From positions 186,001 to 250,000 of the forward strand of contig NZ_JADCKL010000002.1 of assembly GCF_014982975.1 (NCBI RefSeq): a stretch of 64,000 nucleotides of DNA, read 5' to 3'. The translations under genes and the position numbers were made by a program. This document shows positions 1 through 8,342 of the stretch, in pieces. This DNA comes from Claveliimonas monacensis. Its GTDB lineage: Bacteria; Bacillota; Clostridia; Lachnospirales; Lachnospiraceae. Numbering within the stretch: the stretch's first letter is position 1; every line of letters starts with the position of its first letter. The notes beneath the pieces were generated by a model. The model had not been told where the DNA came from and did not search any database. It worked only from the letters and a program-made list of their open reading frames with translations.

Positions 1-371
1 AAGTGGATCAGCTTCTCTTCGCTCAGGAGCCCCAGGTCCGCCGCACAGACTGCCTCGTCCAGGATCAGCACGTCAAAATTGATGCAGAATTTAGCGATCT
101 CATCCAGTGCCTTTGTGTTGTAATGTCTGTATTCCGCCTTCTCTTCCCTGTTCATCTGGTTGTAGAACTTCACGTGGCGTTTTCCCGGCAGACAGGTCAC
201 ATTGGGAATCTGCTCCAGGATCTTTCTCTCGTTTGAAGTATTATTTTTCATAAACTGGAAGACAAGGACCTTCAGCCCGCTGCCCGCCGCCCGGATTGCC
301 TGGCCCATAGCCGCTGTCGTCTTCCCTTTTCCATCTCCGTAATAAATGTGTATCAGTCCGGTACCTTTCAT
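1..371 (-). CDS. cobO: Cob(I)yrinic acid a,c-diamide adenosyltransferase (C-terminus off window)
   Basis: The first 123 codons of a CobO/BtuR-type adenosyltransferase, which transfers the adenosyl group of ATP to cobalt in corrinoid synthesis or salvage. The start ATG at 371 leads into MKGTGLIHIYYGDGKGKTTA, with the P-loop GDGKGKTT at residues 12-19. Further along, a DVLILDEAV segment matches the family's second conserved block. The reading frame is open to the window edge, so the C-terminal third is missing only because the window ends. No cobalamin riboswitch is visible upstream, and no other cobalamin gene lies in the window. Confidence 0.93.
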   Translation of the reverse strand, partial: MKGTGLIHIYYGDGKGKTTAAMGQAIRAAGSGLKVLVFQFMKNNTSNERKILEQIPNVTCLPGKRHVKFYNQMNREEKAEYRHYNTKALDEIAKFCINFDVLILDEAVCAADLGLLSEEKLIH

Positions 372-460
372 TCCTATACCCCCTTGCTGCTTCATATGTA
401 TTCCCTTATCTTCTCTTCCAGACACTCTGTAAGCTATTTTAAAATCTATCGCCCCCGAAG

Positions 461-612
461 TCAAGACACGATCTCCACCTGGCACATGCCCATGGTCTGA
501 AGAGCCGCCTCGTGGCTGGCAGGTGTGACCCCCGCACAGCTCATCGATGATCTCCCAGACTCCCGTCCACAAAATCCCTCTGCATATCCACCACGATCAA
601 AAGCTTTTTCAT
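461..612 (-). pseudogene. Internally deleted cysteine hydrolase (isochorismatase/nicotinamidase family)
   Basis: From ATG 612 the frame reads MKKLLIVVDMQRDFVDGSLG, the typical start of nicotinamidase-like cysteine hydrolases with the catalytic Asp in VVDMQRDF. It stops at 541-543. Overlapping the stop, a second frame gives SCAGVTPASHEAALQTMGMC and then QVEIVS before a stop at 461, which is the typical end of the same family. The middle, with the catalytic Lys and Cys, is missing (about 130 codons by family length), and the two ends are out of frame. This is a relic. The intact relative at 38271-38810 is a different subfamily. Confidence 0.8.
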
Positions 613-961
613 GTTTATCACACCTCTTTCCTATCTTTAATAGATACACTATCCCCGGGAAATTTGCAAGTGCCACAGCCGGATATTCCCGTTTTAGATT
701 TTCTTCACATTTTTTAGAACTTAATAATCATATCTTCATTTTTTCTTTAGATGAGTGTCACAGATTGGACATATTTCCCCTATATACTAAAACCATCAGA
801 TAAATGAAGCTGACGGGGGTACACAGATATCGGTTCTTGGATTTCCGACAGCTTCGCCTAAAGACATTAAGTTATATTTAGATAGATTTACCTTTTTTCT
901 CTTATTTCCTTTTTTCTGAGGCAGCCGGAAGCGGCTGCCTCTTCCTTTTGTCCCATCCCGG
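613..961. other. Intergenic stretch without a convincing gene
   Basis: About 350 bases with no supportable reading frame. It is AT-rich and ends on the plus strand in a strong hairpin (918-941). A hairpin with no gene before it raises the possibility of a small plus-strand RNA between about 780 and 945, but I recognise no known RNA family and see no good sigma-A promoter ahead of it. Confidence 0.4.
918..949 (+). terminator. Rho-independent terminator
   Basis: Perfect 10-bp stem GAGGCAGCCG / CGGCTGCCTC with a GAAG loop (928-931), followed by a T-rich tract at 942-949. It points along the plus strand, although no plus-strand gene precedes it. Confidence 0.6.
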
Positions 962-970
962 TGCTATAAT
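962..970 (+). promoter_or_regulatory. Extended -10 promoter
   Basis: TGCTATAAT is a perfect extended -10 element. There is no good -35 at the right distance. It lies 34 bases before the start of the gene at 1004. Confidence 0.55.
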
Positions 971-1003
971 GGTTAGACAAACACCTCAGAAAGGATGGCA
1001 CAC

Positions 1004-1270
1004 ATGTTTCGTTTATGGGCAAAAGAATTTAAAGGGGGGCGGATGGTGAGAGATACGGTAGTCTGCGATGGCGGCGACGACACACGCACCCACAAGATCT
1101 TCCGGGCGCTGGATGAGATATGCTATGACTTTGACCTCAGCAAGCCCATCTGGCTGGACTCCACTGTCACTGAGTTCAAGAGACACAGCAAGACCCGGTT
1201 TTATCAGGATAATTTCGTGGACTCCATCGATTTTGACTATCTGGAGATCCAGGTAATAGAAGAAGACTGA
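1004..1270 (+). CDS. Conserved hypothetical protein, 88 aa
   Basis: A small, highly charged soluble protein beginning MFRLWAKEFKGGRMVRDTVV and ending in an acidic tail. The start was placed at ATG 1004 because the ribosome site AGAAAGG (988-994) is 9 bases away; an in-frame ATG at 995 abuts that site and is unlikely. I see no signal peptide, membrane segment or known motif. It has its own extended -10 promoter and its stop codon sits inside the following terminator, so it is a single-gene unit. Function unknown. Confidence 0.7.
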   Translation: MFRLWAKEFKGGRMVRDTVVCDGGDDTRTHKIFRALDEICYDFDLSKPIWLDSTVTEFKRHSKTRFYQDNFVDSIDFDYLEIQVIEED

Positions 1271-1296
1271 TCCCAAGAGGGACCAGTCTTCTTTTT
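1262..1296. terminator. Terminator between convergent genes
   Basis: Stem GAAGACTG.TCCC / GGGA.CAGTCTTC with an AAGA loop and one A-C mismatch, then TTTTT on the plus strand. On the minus strand the stem is followed by a mixed sequence, so it mainly serves the plus-strand gene. Confidence 0.75.
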
Positions 1297-1300
1297 AGTC

Positions 1301-2761
1301 TCACCCGTTCTGTATGGCCGCAAGAGGGCTCAGCCTCATGGCCCGCAGGGCGGGGATATATCCCGCGCCCATCCCCACCAGCATGGAAAATCCCACTGCC
1401 GCCAGGACCAGCCAGGGAGGAATGAAGGATATCCCTCCTCCCACACCCATGATGTTCTTTGTGGCTGTCAGGGCATTGATGACAGTGGACACCGCAAAGC
1501 TCAGCACGCAGCCCGCCGCGCCTCCCATCAGCCCGATGAAGGCCGCCTCCAGAAGAAACATCTGGCGGATATTTTTCAGGCTGCAGCCCAGCACCTTGAT
1601 AACGCCGATCTCCTTTGTCCTCTCGTAGATGGACATCATCATGGTGTTGGCGATGCCGATAGCCGCCACCAGAAGAGAGACCGCGCCGATCCCTCCCAGC
1701 ACTGCCTGGATGATCGCAAGCTGGCTTTTCATGCTCTTCATGAACTCAGCGTTTGTCTCCGCGTTGTATCCCATCTGGCGGATGGCCGCCGCCACGCTGT
1801 CCGCCTGGTGGATATCGTCCACCCGCACGAGAGCCTGGCTGTAGCAGAACTCCCTGTAGGGCTTTCCGGACTTTGTGACCGGCTGTCCCGGCAGGGCACG
1901 GCCTGCAAATTCCTTTTTCAGCGCCTGCTTCAGCGTGTCCAGGTCACAGTACACACTGGAGAAATGTTCGCCGTAATCCTCCTGACCGCCCGCTACCACT
2001 CCGCTTGCCTGCACCGCATATTTTCGCACAGACTTCCCGGTTCCCGTGGCAGCGCCGCTCTCCCCGGAGCTGCTCCCAGGAGCCGGCGATGCGGCTCCGG
2101 ACGCAGTCTCACCGGAGAAGCCGGCCGGGGACATACCACCTTCCCGGCTCTGGCTGTAGCCGCTCTCGTCCAGGACGAGGAACAGGGTGTCATGTGCCAG
2201 ATCTATATCCGGCAGCCGTGCGTATTCGTCATAGGTCCCGCCGCCCCTGCTGTCCGCAAAGGAGGAGAGGACACCGTTTCCGTAGACAAGCTCCAGCTTC
2301 CCCCTGCCGCTCTCCGGCAGGCGCCCGCCGGGGGCCAGCTTTATGTTCCTGCTCTCCAGCCCCTCCGGCGTCATGCCGGTGAGCTGGACTGTCGCCTCAT
2401 ATCCGCCCTTCAGCAGAACAGCTGACACGGTATAGACCGGCTGCACGCTTTTTACATGCTCAATCCCCGCGAGCTGGGACACAAGCTGGTCTGTCACCTG
2501 CTTACGCTCCTGTCCTTTCTTGCCGCCCGCGCTCCCCTCCGGGGAGCCCGGCCCGGCTTCCTTCCCGGTGACAGTGATCGTGTTCAGTCCCCCTGTCTCC
2601 TCGATCTGCCGGTACATCGCTTTCTGCATGCCCAGCCCGAGAGAGAACATGACCACAATAGAGGTGGTGCCGATGATGACTCCCAGCACTGTCAGGAAGG
2701 TCCGGAGCTTTCTCTTCAGCAGACTGCTGCTACTCATCCTCAGAAGGTCCATCCAGCTCAT
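1301..2761 (-). CDS. ABC transporter permease, MacB/FtsX type
   Basis: Membrane subunit of an exporter of the MacB class. The N-terminus has the typical basic stretch and first membrane helix (KRKLRTFLTVLGVIIGTTSI). A large extracytoplasmic domain follows, then three C-terminal helices (about 350-480) with the FtsX core pattern YERTKEIGVIKVLG. The extracellular domain contains a low-complexity Gly/Ser/Ala insert (about residues 215-245). Its start lies 32 bases inside the upstream gene, so the two are probably translationally coupled. With the ATPase at 4255-4974 and the exported protein at 2730-4271 it forms a three-gene operon. Substrate unknown. Confidence 0.9.
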   Translation of the reverse strand: MSWMDLLRMSSSSLLKRKLRTFLTVLGVIIGTTSIVVMFSLGLGMQKAMYRQIEETGGLNTITVTGKEAGPGSPEGSAGGKKGQERKQVTDQLVSQLAGIEHVKSVQPVYTVSAVLLKGGYEATVQLTGMTPEGLESRNIKLAPGGRLPESGRGKLELVYGNGVLSSFADSRGGGTYDEYARLPDIDLAHDTLFLVLDESGYSQSREGGMSPAGFSGETASGAASPAPGSSSGESGAATGTGKSVRKYAVQASGVVAGGQEDYGEHFSSVYCDLDTLKQALKKEFAGRALPGQPVTKSGKPYREFCYSQALVRVDDIHQADSVAAAIRQMGYNAETNAEFMKSMKSQLAIIQAVLGGIGAVSLLVAAIGIANTMMMSIYERTKEIGVIKVLGCSLKNIRQMFLLEAAFIGLMGGAAGCVLSFAVSTVINALTATKNIMGVGGGISFIPPWLVLAAVGFSMLVGMGAGYIPALRAMRLSPLAAIQNG

Positions 2762-4271
2762 ACAGCACCTCCTCTTCCGCTGCCCTCTTCTTTCTCTTCC
2801 ATATCACTGCCGCCGTCGTTCCGGCTGCGGCTGCAAGGACCGCTGCCGCCACGGGCACGAAGGGGAAAGAGGGGGCCGGCTTCATATCCGCTTCCTCCCA
2901 CTCTGTGGTCTCCACGGCCTCCGCGACCTCCAGCTGCAGCTCCTTTTCCGCTTTCGATATCTTGCCCGCCTCGTCCTCATAGGTTACAGTCATCTTTACC
3001 TTCTCCGGGCCCTTTGTCTTCTTCTCGCCCTCCAGCATGGCGTCTATGGCAGCGCTTGCCCCCGGCTCCACACTGCCCACAAAGAGCTCCTCCTTCTTGA
3101 TGCCCTTCCCTTCAAACAATACCTTTACATTATAGAGCTTCACCCGCCCCATGTTGTAGAGGCTGCAGGATACGTTGGACTCCTCGCCGGGACTGATGAC
3201 CGTCGGCGTCACCTCAAAATCACTGAACTCGAACCTCGCCTCCTGTCTGACCGGGATGGAAATGCTGGACTGGGCTTCGATCTGAGCTGCGTTCTGGTCC
3301 TCATATTTCATCGCAAGGTTTATGCTGTAGGGCTTCTGCACCAGGTCGGCCTTGGCGTTCAGCTGTATGGAAATATCCGCCGTTCCTCCTGCCCCGATCT
3401 GGTCCAGATAGAGGGAGCTGGCACCTGACGCAGGCAGGAAGGCCGGCGCCGTGGTCTGCTCATCCCGCCCTTCCGTGGGCGCTGCCAGCTCAAAGAGCAG
3501 ATTGCTTACCCTGGAGGCTTTGGACGTGTTTTTCAGATGGATCGTCAGCTTAAAGTCAGTCCCAGCTTTTACCTCTCCCGGGTCTGTGTCAAATCCGGTG
3601 ACGATCACCCGGGGCACCGTGCCTGACGAAGCCTGCCCGCCGCCTGTCACAGGGCCGTTCTCAAAGCTCCCTGCCAGGGCCGCCATGGAGCCGCCCTCTG
3701 TCTGTACCTCTCTGGCCGCCGTCCAGCCCGCAGGGCCGTCCTGAGCGCCGCCGGCTCCCTGCCAGGACTCCCCGGCGCCTCCCTGAGGCTTTGAACCGTC
3801 AGGCTCCTTCCCGCTCTCGTTTGCAGTAACATTTACGTAGAAGGAGCTGCTGCCGCCGATGTCCTCCCCACCGGACCCTGTGGCGGACACGTCGAAGACC
3901 ACCCTATACCGCCCCGGAGCGGCATCCCCTCTGGCTGTAAATCCGAAGGAGGCCTGCCATGTCTCCCCCGGGGCCATGCTTTCTTTTCCCTCCTCATAGC
4001 TCTGGTAATCTGTCGCAAAGGGCCACTGTCCTTCCTCGCCCTCCAGCCTGGGCACTGCTTTTATGTTTTTCAGCTCATCCGGTCCGTTGTTCTTCACCTC
4101 CAGGACAAAGGTCTTTGTCTCTCCCTGCTCGTACGCGGGAACCCTGTTCTCCGGAACAGATACCTGTATCCTGGCGGCCGCAGCCCTGGACTCTCCCTGG
4201 GGCATCAGCGCCATCCCAAACACAACTGCTGCCACAGCTCCCGCTGTGATCCTCTTAAACCATTTCTTCAT
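2730..4271 (-). CDS. Exported CARDB-like protein with C-terminal membrane anchor
   Basis: A 513-residue secreted protein. It has an N-terminal signal (KRITAGAVAAVVFGMALMP, then an Ala-rich site), two or three Ig-like beta domains of the kind seen in CARDB/S-layer-like proteins (for example VFVLEVKNNGPDELKN and later KLTIHLKNTSKASRVSNLLF), a Gly/Ser/Gln-rich linker, and a C-terminal helix followed by KRKKR. It overlaps both neighbours (17 bases with the ATPase, 32 with the permease). It therefore probably works as the outer-face partner of this exporter, taking the place of the adaptor in MacAB systems (inference). Confidence 0.75.
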   Translation of the reverse strand: MKKWFKRITAGAVAAVVFGMALMPQGESRAAAARIQVSVPENRVPAYEQGETKTFVLEVKNNGPDELKNIKAVPRLEGEEGQWPFATDYQSYEEGKESMAPGETWQASFGFTARGDAAPGRYRVVFDVSATGSGGEDIGGSSSFYVNVTANESGKEPDGSKPQGGAGESWQGAGGAQDGPAGWTAAREVQTEGGSMAALAGSFENGPVTGGGQASSGTVPRVIVTGFDTDPGEVKAGTDFKLTIHLKNTSKASRVSNLLFELAAPTEGRDEQTTAPAFLPASGASSLYLDQIGAGGTADISIQLNAKADLVQKPYSINLAMKYEDQNAAQIEAQSSISIPVRQEARFEFSDFEVTPTVISPGEESNVSCSLYNMGRVKLYNVKVLFEGKGIKKEELFVGSVEPGASAAIDAMLEGEKKTKGPEKVKMTVTYEDEAGKISKAEKELQLEVAEAVETTEWEEADMKPAPSFPFVPVAAAVLAAAAGTTAAVIWKRKKRAAEEEVLYELDGPSEDE

Positions 4272-4974
4272 CTTCTGTACTCTCCTTTTTCTTTACTTCA
4301 ATACTCACTATCTTCCCGTCAATGACTTTGATGATCCGATCCGCCCAGGACGCAAGCTGGGGGTCGTGGGTGACCATTACGAGGGTGCAGCCCTGCTCCT
4401 TTACCACCTTCTGCATCAGGGCCATGATCTCCCTGGACGTGCGGGAGTCCAGGTTTCCCGTAGGCTCGTCCGCAAAGATGATCTCCGGATCTGACACGAG
4501 AGCCCGGGCCACGCCCACTCTCTGCTGCTGTCCCCCCGACATCTGATTGGGGAAATGCTTTCTGTATTTTCCAAGCTTGACCCTCTCCAGCATCAGGCGG
4601 GCCTTCGCTGTCCTCTCGCTTCTCTTCACACCCCGGAAGTTCAGGGGAAGCGCCACATTTTCCTCCGCGTCCATGGAAGCGATGAGCTGGTAGGCCTGGA
4701 AGATAAAGCCCACCCGGCGCCTGCGGAAGCTGACAAGCTGCTCCTCGTTCATCCGCTCCAGATGGTGTCCGCTGATGACCACCTCCCCTTTTGTGGGCTT
4801 TTCAAGACCCGCCAGCATATTCAGGAGCGTGGACTTCCCCGACCCGGATGTACCTACAATGGCACAGAACTCGCCCTTTTTGATCTCAAAATCCACGCCG
4901 TCCAGGGCCCGCACCGTCTCCTCGCCCAGGTAGTACAGCTTGTACAGGTTTTTTACTTGTATCACGCTCTGCAC
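4255..4974 (-). CDS. ABC transporter ATP-binding protein, MacB/LolD type
   Basis: ATPase subunit of the exporter encoded by the next two genes. It shows the Walker A GTSGSGKST, signature MSGGQQQR, Walker B IIFADEPTG and a switch His in VMVTHDP. I chose GTG 4974 as the start: it is six bases after GGAGGG (4981-4986) and gives the usual 239-aa length. The upstream in-frame ATG at 5052 would add 26 residues without a ribosome site and would fall inside the promoter. Confidence 0.92.
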   Translation of the reverse strand: MQSVIQVKNLYKLYYLGEETVRALDGVDFEIKKGEFCAIVGTSGSGKSTLLNMLAGLEKPTKGEVVISGHHLERMNEEQLVSFRRRRVGFIFQAYQLIASMDAEENVALPLNFRGVKRSERTAKARLMLERVKLGKYRKHFPNQMSGGQQQRVGVARALVSDPEIIFADEPTGNLDSRTSREIMALMQKVVKEQGCTLVMVTHDPQLASWADRIIKVIDGKIVSIEVKKKESTEDEEMV

Positions 4975-5047
4975 GTTCAACCCTCCTTTTATCTTTGTTC
5001 GTCCTCCCATATCCCGGTCAGAGATGAGTGCACGACAAAGTGAGGGT

Positions 5048-5077
5048 ATCATATAAATCCTAAGGCTTTGCTGGCAA
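5048..5077 (-). promoter_or_regulatory. Sigma-A-type promoter of the ABC exporter operon
   Basis: TTGCCA (minus strand, 5077-5072), 18 bases, TATGAT (5053-5048). It stands about 70 bases before the GTG start at 4974. Confidence 0.5.
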
Positions 5078-5119
5078 TTTATTTAAGATTTTATGAAGAT
5101 AAATGAATATCATTTTCAA

Positions 5120-5476
5120 TCATTTCTTCATCTTCGGCTCAAACACGAGGGAGGCCATGTATCCGAAGATGAGGGCGGCCGAGATGCCGGCGGCGCTGGC
5201 TTTGAAGCCTCCCAGGAAAATGCCGATAAATCCCTCCTCTTCTACCGCCTCCTTCACCCCGTTCCACAGAGTGTTCCCAAAGCCAAGCAGAGGGACAGAG
5301 GCCCCTCCCCCGGCGAACTCTGCGAAGGGCTGGTAGATCCCCAGGAATCCCAGCACCGCGCCGGTGCACACCAGAAGGACCATGACTCTCCCAGGCATGA
5401 GTTTTGTGCGGTCCAGCAGGATCTGAACGAGAGCGCAGATGGCGCCTCCCACCCAGAATGCATTGATATATTCCAT
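5120..5476 (-). CDS. spoVAE: Stage V sporulation protein AE
   Basis: A small membrane protein of the SpoVA channel, which moves calcium dipicolinate into the forespore and releases it at germination. At 118 aa it has the expected length and four hydrophobic segments, beginning MEYINAFWVGGAICALVQIL. ATG 5476 follows GGAGG and lies one base after the spoVAD stop. It is the last gene of the spoIIA-sigF-spoVA array. The reading frame also extends upstream inside spoVAD, but that extension has no family support. Confidence 0.95.
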   Translation of the reverse strand: MEYINAFWVGGAICALVQILLDRTKLMPGRVMVLLVCTGAVLGFLGIYQPFAEFAGGGASVPLLGFGNTLWNGVKEAVEEEGFIGIFLGGFKASAAGISAALIFGYMASLVFEPKMKK

Positions 5477-5477
5477 C

Positions 5478-6512
5478 CTAATCTTCCTCCTTCCAGTCCG
5501 GGCACTGTTCCAGCACAATGCCGTGGGCGATTCCCGGGACGCTGGCTCCCTCGTTGTAGCTGACCGTGGACATGAGAGCCCCGGTGGGGACAAACAGAAC
5601 CCGCCTCCACTCCCCGGAAATGATCTTGGGCAGGATGTAGGAGGCCAGGGTCACGGCCGCACAGCCGCAGCCGCTCCCTCCCGCGTGGGTGTCCTGGGTC
5701 TGCTGGTCAAAGATCAGTTTCCCGCAGTCCAGGTGAAGACCGCTGATGTCGATCCCCCGCTCCCGCATGAGGTCCAGCAGGATGCTCTGCCCCACATATC
5801 CCAGGTCCCCGGTAATGATCCGGTCGTACTCCTGCGCCTCCCGGCCAAAGTCTTCCAGGTTGCGGGCTATCGTGTCCGCCGCCGCAGGAGCCATGCAGGC
5901 TCCCATATTCTGGGAGTCCTTGAGTCCAAAATCCACAATCTTCCCCACCGTCACACCGGCGATCCGCACAGGTCCGGGCCGGCTGCTCACAAGAAAGGCC
6001 GCACTTCCTGTTACGGTCCATTGGGCTGAGAGGGGGCGCTGGCTGGCATAGCTTAAGGGAAACCGGAATTCTTTCTCCGCCGTCCCAAAATGGCTGGATG
6101 TGACCGCCAGCATGTACTCCCCATACCCGGCCGCGGCGCTCATGGAGGCCAGGGCCAGCGCCTCCCCGGAGGTGGAGCAGGCGCCAAACAGGCCGAACAT
6201 GGGAATCTGAAGCTCCTCCGCTCCCATGGATGTAGCGATCCCCTGGCGGAGAAGATCTCCCCCGTACAGATAGCGCACCTGGTCCGGTCCCACATGGGCC
6301 TTTCCCAGGGCCAGCACACAGGCCTCCTTCTGGATGCGGCTCTCCGCCTCCTCCCAGGTCTTCTCCCCGAAGAGATCATCCTCCCCGGCCATGTCAAACA
6401 GATCTCCCAGCGGGCCCTCGCTCTCCTTTTTCCCCACCACGGAAGCGCTGCTTATAATGCAGGGCGCCTCGGTGAACGCAAGGCTCTGCGCTCCCATTGT
6501 CTTCTGGATCAT
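5478..6512 (-). CDS. spoVAD: Stage V sporulation protein AD
   Basis: Thiolase-fold protein (344 aa) that binds dipicolinic acid as part of the SpoVA machinery. Family marks include the block FGLFGACSTSGEALALAS and the Gly-rich stretch HAGGSGCGCAAV. ATG 6512 overlaps the spoVAC stop as ATGA and follows a GGGGGTG ribosome site, so an extension to 6545 is not needed. As in other SpoVAD proteins it is soluble, with no membrane helices. Confidence 0.96.
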   Translation of the reverse strand: MIQKTMGAQSLAFTEAPCIISSASVVGKKESEGPLGDLFDMAGEDDLFGEKTWEEAESRIQKEACVLALGKAHVGPDQVRYLYGGDLLRQGIATSMGAEELQIPMFGLFGACSTSGEALALASMSAAAGYGEYMLAVTSSHFGTAEKEFRFPLSYASQRPLSAQWTVTGSAAFLVSSRPGPVRIAGVTVGKIVDFGLKDSQNMGACMAPAAADTIARNLEDFGREAQEYDRIITGDLGYVGQSILLDLMRERGIDISGLHLDCGKLIFDQQTQDTHAGGSGCGCAAVTLASYILPKIISGEWRRVLFVPTGALMSTVSYNEGASVPGIAHGIVLEQCPDWKEED

Positions 6513-6976
6513 CGGATCACCCCCATTTCTTTCGCGATCCACCACAAAAGTCCCAGAAGGGAGCTGGTAAAGATCCCGTACAGGATCACCGGGCCGGCAA
6601 TGGTGAAGATCTTGCAGCCGATCCCCATGACCTGCCCTTCTTTCTTGTATTCAATGGCAGGCGCTGCCACAGAATTGGCAAATCCTGTGATGGGGACAAG
6701 GGCCCCCGCGCCGCCCCACTTGGCGATCCTGCCGTACAGATTGACTCCTGTCAAAAGAACGCTCAAAAAGATCAGCAGGATACAGCACCAGCTGGCACTT
6801 GTATCTTTGTCAAGTCCCATCTTCTCCGCATAATTTAAAATAAATTCCCCCAGGGTGCAGATGGCGCCCCCTGTAAGGAATGCCTTAACCATATTCAAAG
6901 GCAGACCGTGGACAGGTGTCTTTGTTTTCACGTAGTCCCGGTATGCCTGTACATCTTTTTCTGTTTTATTTCCCAT
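6509..6976 (-). CDS. spoVAC: Stage V sporulation protein AC
   Basis: Integral membrane channel component of the SpoVA system; the Bacillus homologue acts as a mechanosensitive channel. At 155 aa it has a basic N-terminal tail (NKTEKDVQAYRDYVKTKTP) and about four membrane helices, starting around VKAFLTGGAICTLGEFIL. It overlaps spoVAD by four bases, and 48 bases separate it from spoVAB. Expression in the forespore from a sigma-G promoter is the rule for the family; I did not identify that promoter here. Confidence 0.95.
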   Translation of the reverse strand: MGNKTEKDVQAYRDYVKTKTPVHGLPLNMVKAFLTGGAICTLGEFILNYAEKMGLDKDTSASWCCILLIFLSVLLTGVNLYGRIAKWGGAGALVPITGFANSVAAPAIEYKKEGQVMGIGCKIFTIAGPVILYGIFTSSLLGLLWWIAKEMGVIR

Positions 6977-7024
6977 GTCAATCTCCTCCTGCCTGTCTTT
7001 TCCCGCCGCTTCTCCCGGCAGAAA

Positions 7025-7447
7025 CTAACTCCCCCACTGGTTCCAGAAGAACACAAACGCCCCCAGGCCTTTCCCGATAGCCATGCCCAGGATCGCCCAG
7101 GAGACGCACTTTGCCAGATTGATCCTTCGGATAAAGACCGGGAATACATTCAGCACCTCCGCCAGAGCCATAGCCCAGCATCCTGTAAAGATCCCGGCAA
7201 GCAGTCCAAAAACTGCCAGCAGCTGTCCTCCTCCTGGCAGCGGGATCTGGTAGATGAAGACCAGGTTCCCCACTGCGCCGCCCAGGGCCGCCGCATCCTC
7301 GTAGAGAAGGACATGATCCCCTGTGTGAGTCCTGTCCGCAAAATCAGCCAGGATTCCCAGCTCAATAATGAAGGAAAACAGTCCTCCCGCCACAATGATC
7401 CCGGCGCTAAGTCCCAGAATTCCCAGAACGATCTGCTGTATCCACAT
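7025..7447 (-). CDS. spoVAB: Stage V sporulation protein AB
   Basis: A 140-aa membrane protein of the SpoVA operon with four predicted helices (IVLGILGLSAGIIVAGGLF at the start). It overlaps the end of spoVAA by 41 bases, a larger overlap than is common in this array and consistent with tight coupling. Its exact biochemical part in dipicolinate transport is not known for the family. Confidence 0.92.
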   Translation of the reverse strand: MWIQQIVLGILGLSAGIIVAGGLFSFIIELGILADFADRTHTGDHVLLYEDAAALGGAVGNLVFIYQIPLPGGGQLLAVFGLLAGIFTGCWAMALAEVLNVFPVFIRRINLAKCVSWAILGMAIGKGLGAFVFFWNQWGS

Positions 7448-8093
7448 CTATCTCTTTCCCCTTTCTGGAATACGTCTCGATCAGCGCGTTTTGTATCTCA
7501 GCCTCATAGGTCCGCATCTGCACCTCGATAGGCGTGGGGTCCTCAGAAAAACGCTTCTTCCCGAAATGATTGAAAAAGATCAGTATGCCTGCCACAAGTC
7601 CGATACTGTAACTCAGCTCCAGGATCGTAAATCCCTGCTCTTTTGTCCCCGTGACCAGCTCATAGACCTGGCTGAAAAGCCTTGTGACATCCACATCATT
7701 GTTAAAAGCCATAATGGAGAAGGCTGCCCCCGCAAATGTCAGGACAGCCACCCCCGCCGTCTTCACATAGTGCAGTAACTTTCCTCCTGACCGGGGCTCC
7801 CTGTAGGTGACAATCACATCCGGACTTCCCAGGCTGACCACTTCAGCCTTTGGGAATTCCCCGTGTATGGCCTCCACTGCCCTAAGGACTGAGAGGGCTC
7901 TTCGCATGATCTTCTTGTTCCCGGCCGGACTCTCCCCATCCCGGAACCGGAAAAGGCGTATAGTCTTGATCTTCGCCTTCTGAAGGGCACCGGCGCACTC
8001 TATCTGAAATACATCCCCCACGGTCACAGACGGTTTGTCTACCTCTACGTTGCCGTCTGCCTTTATATAGACTGTATCTGTCCTGTCCGCCAT
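7407..8093 (-). CDS. spoVAA: Stage V sporulation protein AA
   Basis: A 228-aa protein with a soluble N-terminal domain (MADRTDTVYIKADGNVEV...) and two C-terminal membrane segments (about residues 105-130 and 165-185). ATG 8093 follows GGAGAGAAACT; the longer in-frame extension overlaps the preceding small gene and lacks a ribosome site. It is the first spoVA gene, directly after sigF and one short ORF, the usual clostridial order. Confidence 0.92.
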   Translation of the reverse strand: MADRTDTVYIKADGNVEVDKPSVTVGDVFQIECAGALQKAKIKTIRLFRFRDGESPAGNKKIMRRALSVLRAVEAIHGEFPKAEVVSLGSPDVIVTYREPRSGGKLLHYVKTAGVAVLTFAGAAFSIMAFNNDVDVTRLFSQVYELVTGTKEQGFTILELSYSIGLVAGILIFFNHFGKKRFSEDPTPIEVQMRTYEAEIQNALIETYSRKGKEIDVDTADRSGNSGT

Positions 8094-8263
8094 AGTTTCT
8101 CTCCATCTGTACCCGGCAGGGCGTCTTCCGCCTCCACCAAAGTTCCTTCTGTCACACTCGTATTTTTCTTCATTTCCTGGAAATACCAGACAGCCCCCAG
8201 GATCACGGCCAGAGCCACCACACAGAGAAGGCATACCCTTATCTTTTTCCTTGCTTTCTCCAT
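8063..8263 (-). CDS. Small single-pass membrane protein between sigF and spoVAA
   Basis: A 66-aa protein with a basic N-terminus (MEKARKKIR), one membrane helix (VCLLCVVALAVILGAVWYF) and a short hydrophilic tail. ATG 8263 is seven bases after AGGAGG; the ATG at 8269 is too close. It overlaps spoVAA by 31 bases and is 80 bases from the sigF stop. By position it belongs to the sporulation operon, but I know no characterised homologue. Confidence 0.65.
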   Translation of the reverse strand: MEKARKKIRVCLLCVVALAVILGAVWYFQEMKKNTSVTEGTLVEAEDALPGTDGEKLWRTGQIQSI

Positions 8264-8342
8264 ATCCATTCCTCCTTTGCTGCCGTCTCTGGAAATAGTA
8301 TGGATATGCCCCCGGAAAAATATACGTCAGGGTATGCCTTTT

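Noticed and set aside
372-460. Cobalamin riboswitch before the adenosyltransferase gene
   Set aside because: No B12-box-like sequence or long structured leader is present; the upstream gene relic begins within 100 bases.
2520-3428. Plus-strand frame of 302 codons over the ABC exporter genes
   Set aside because: Opposite two overlapping real genes with signal peptide and permease signatures; low-complexity translation.
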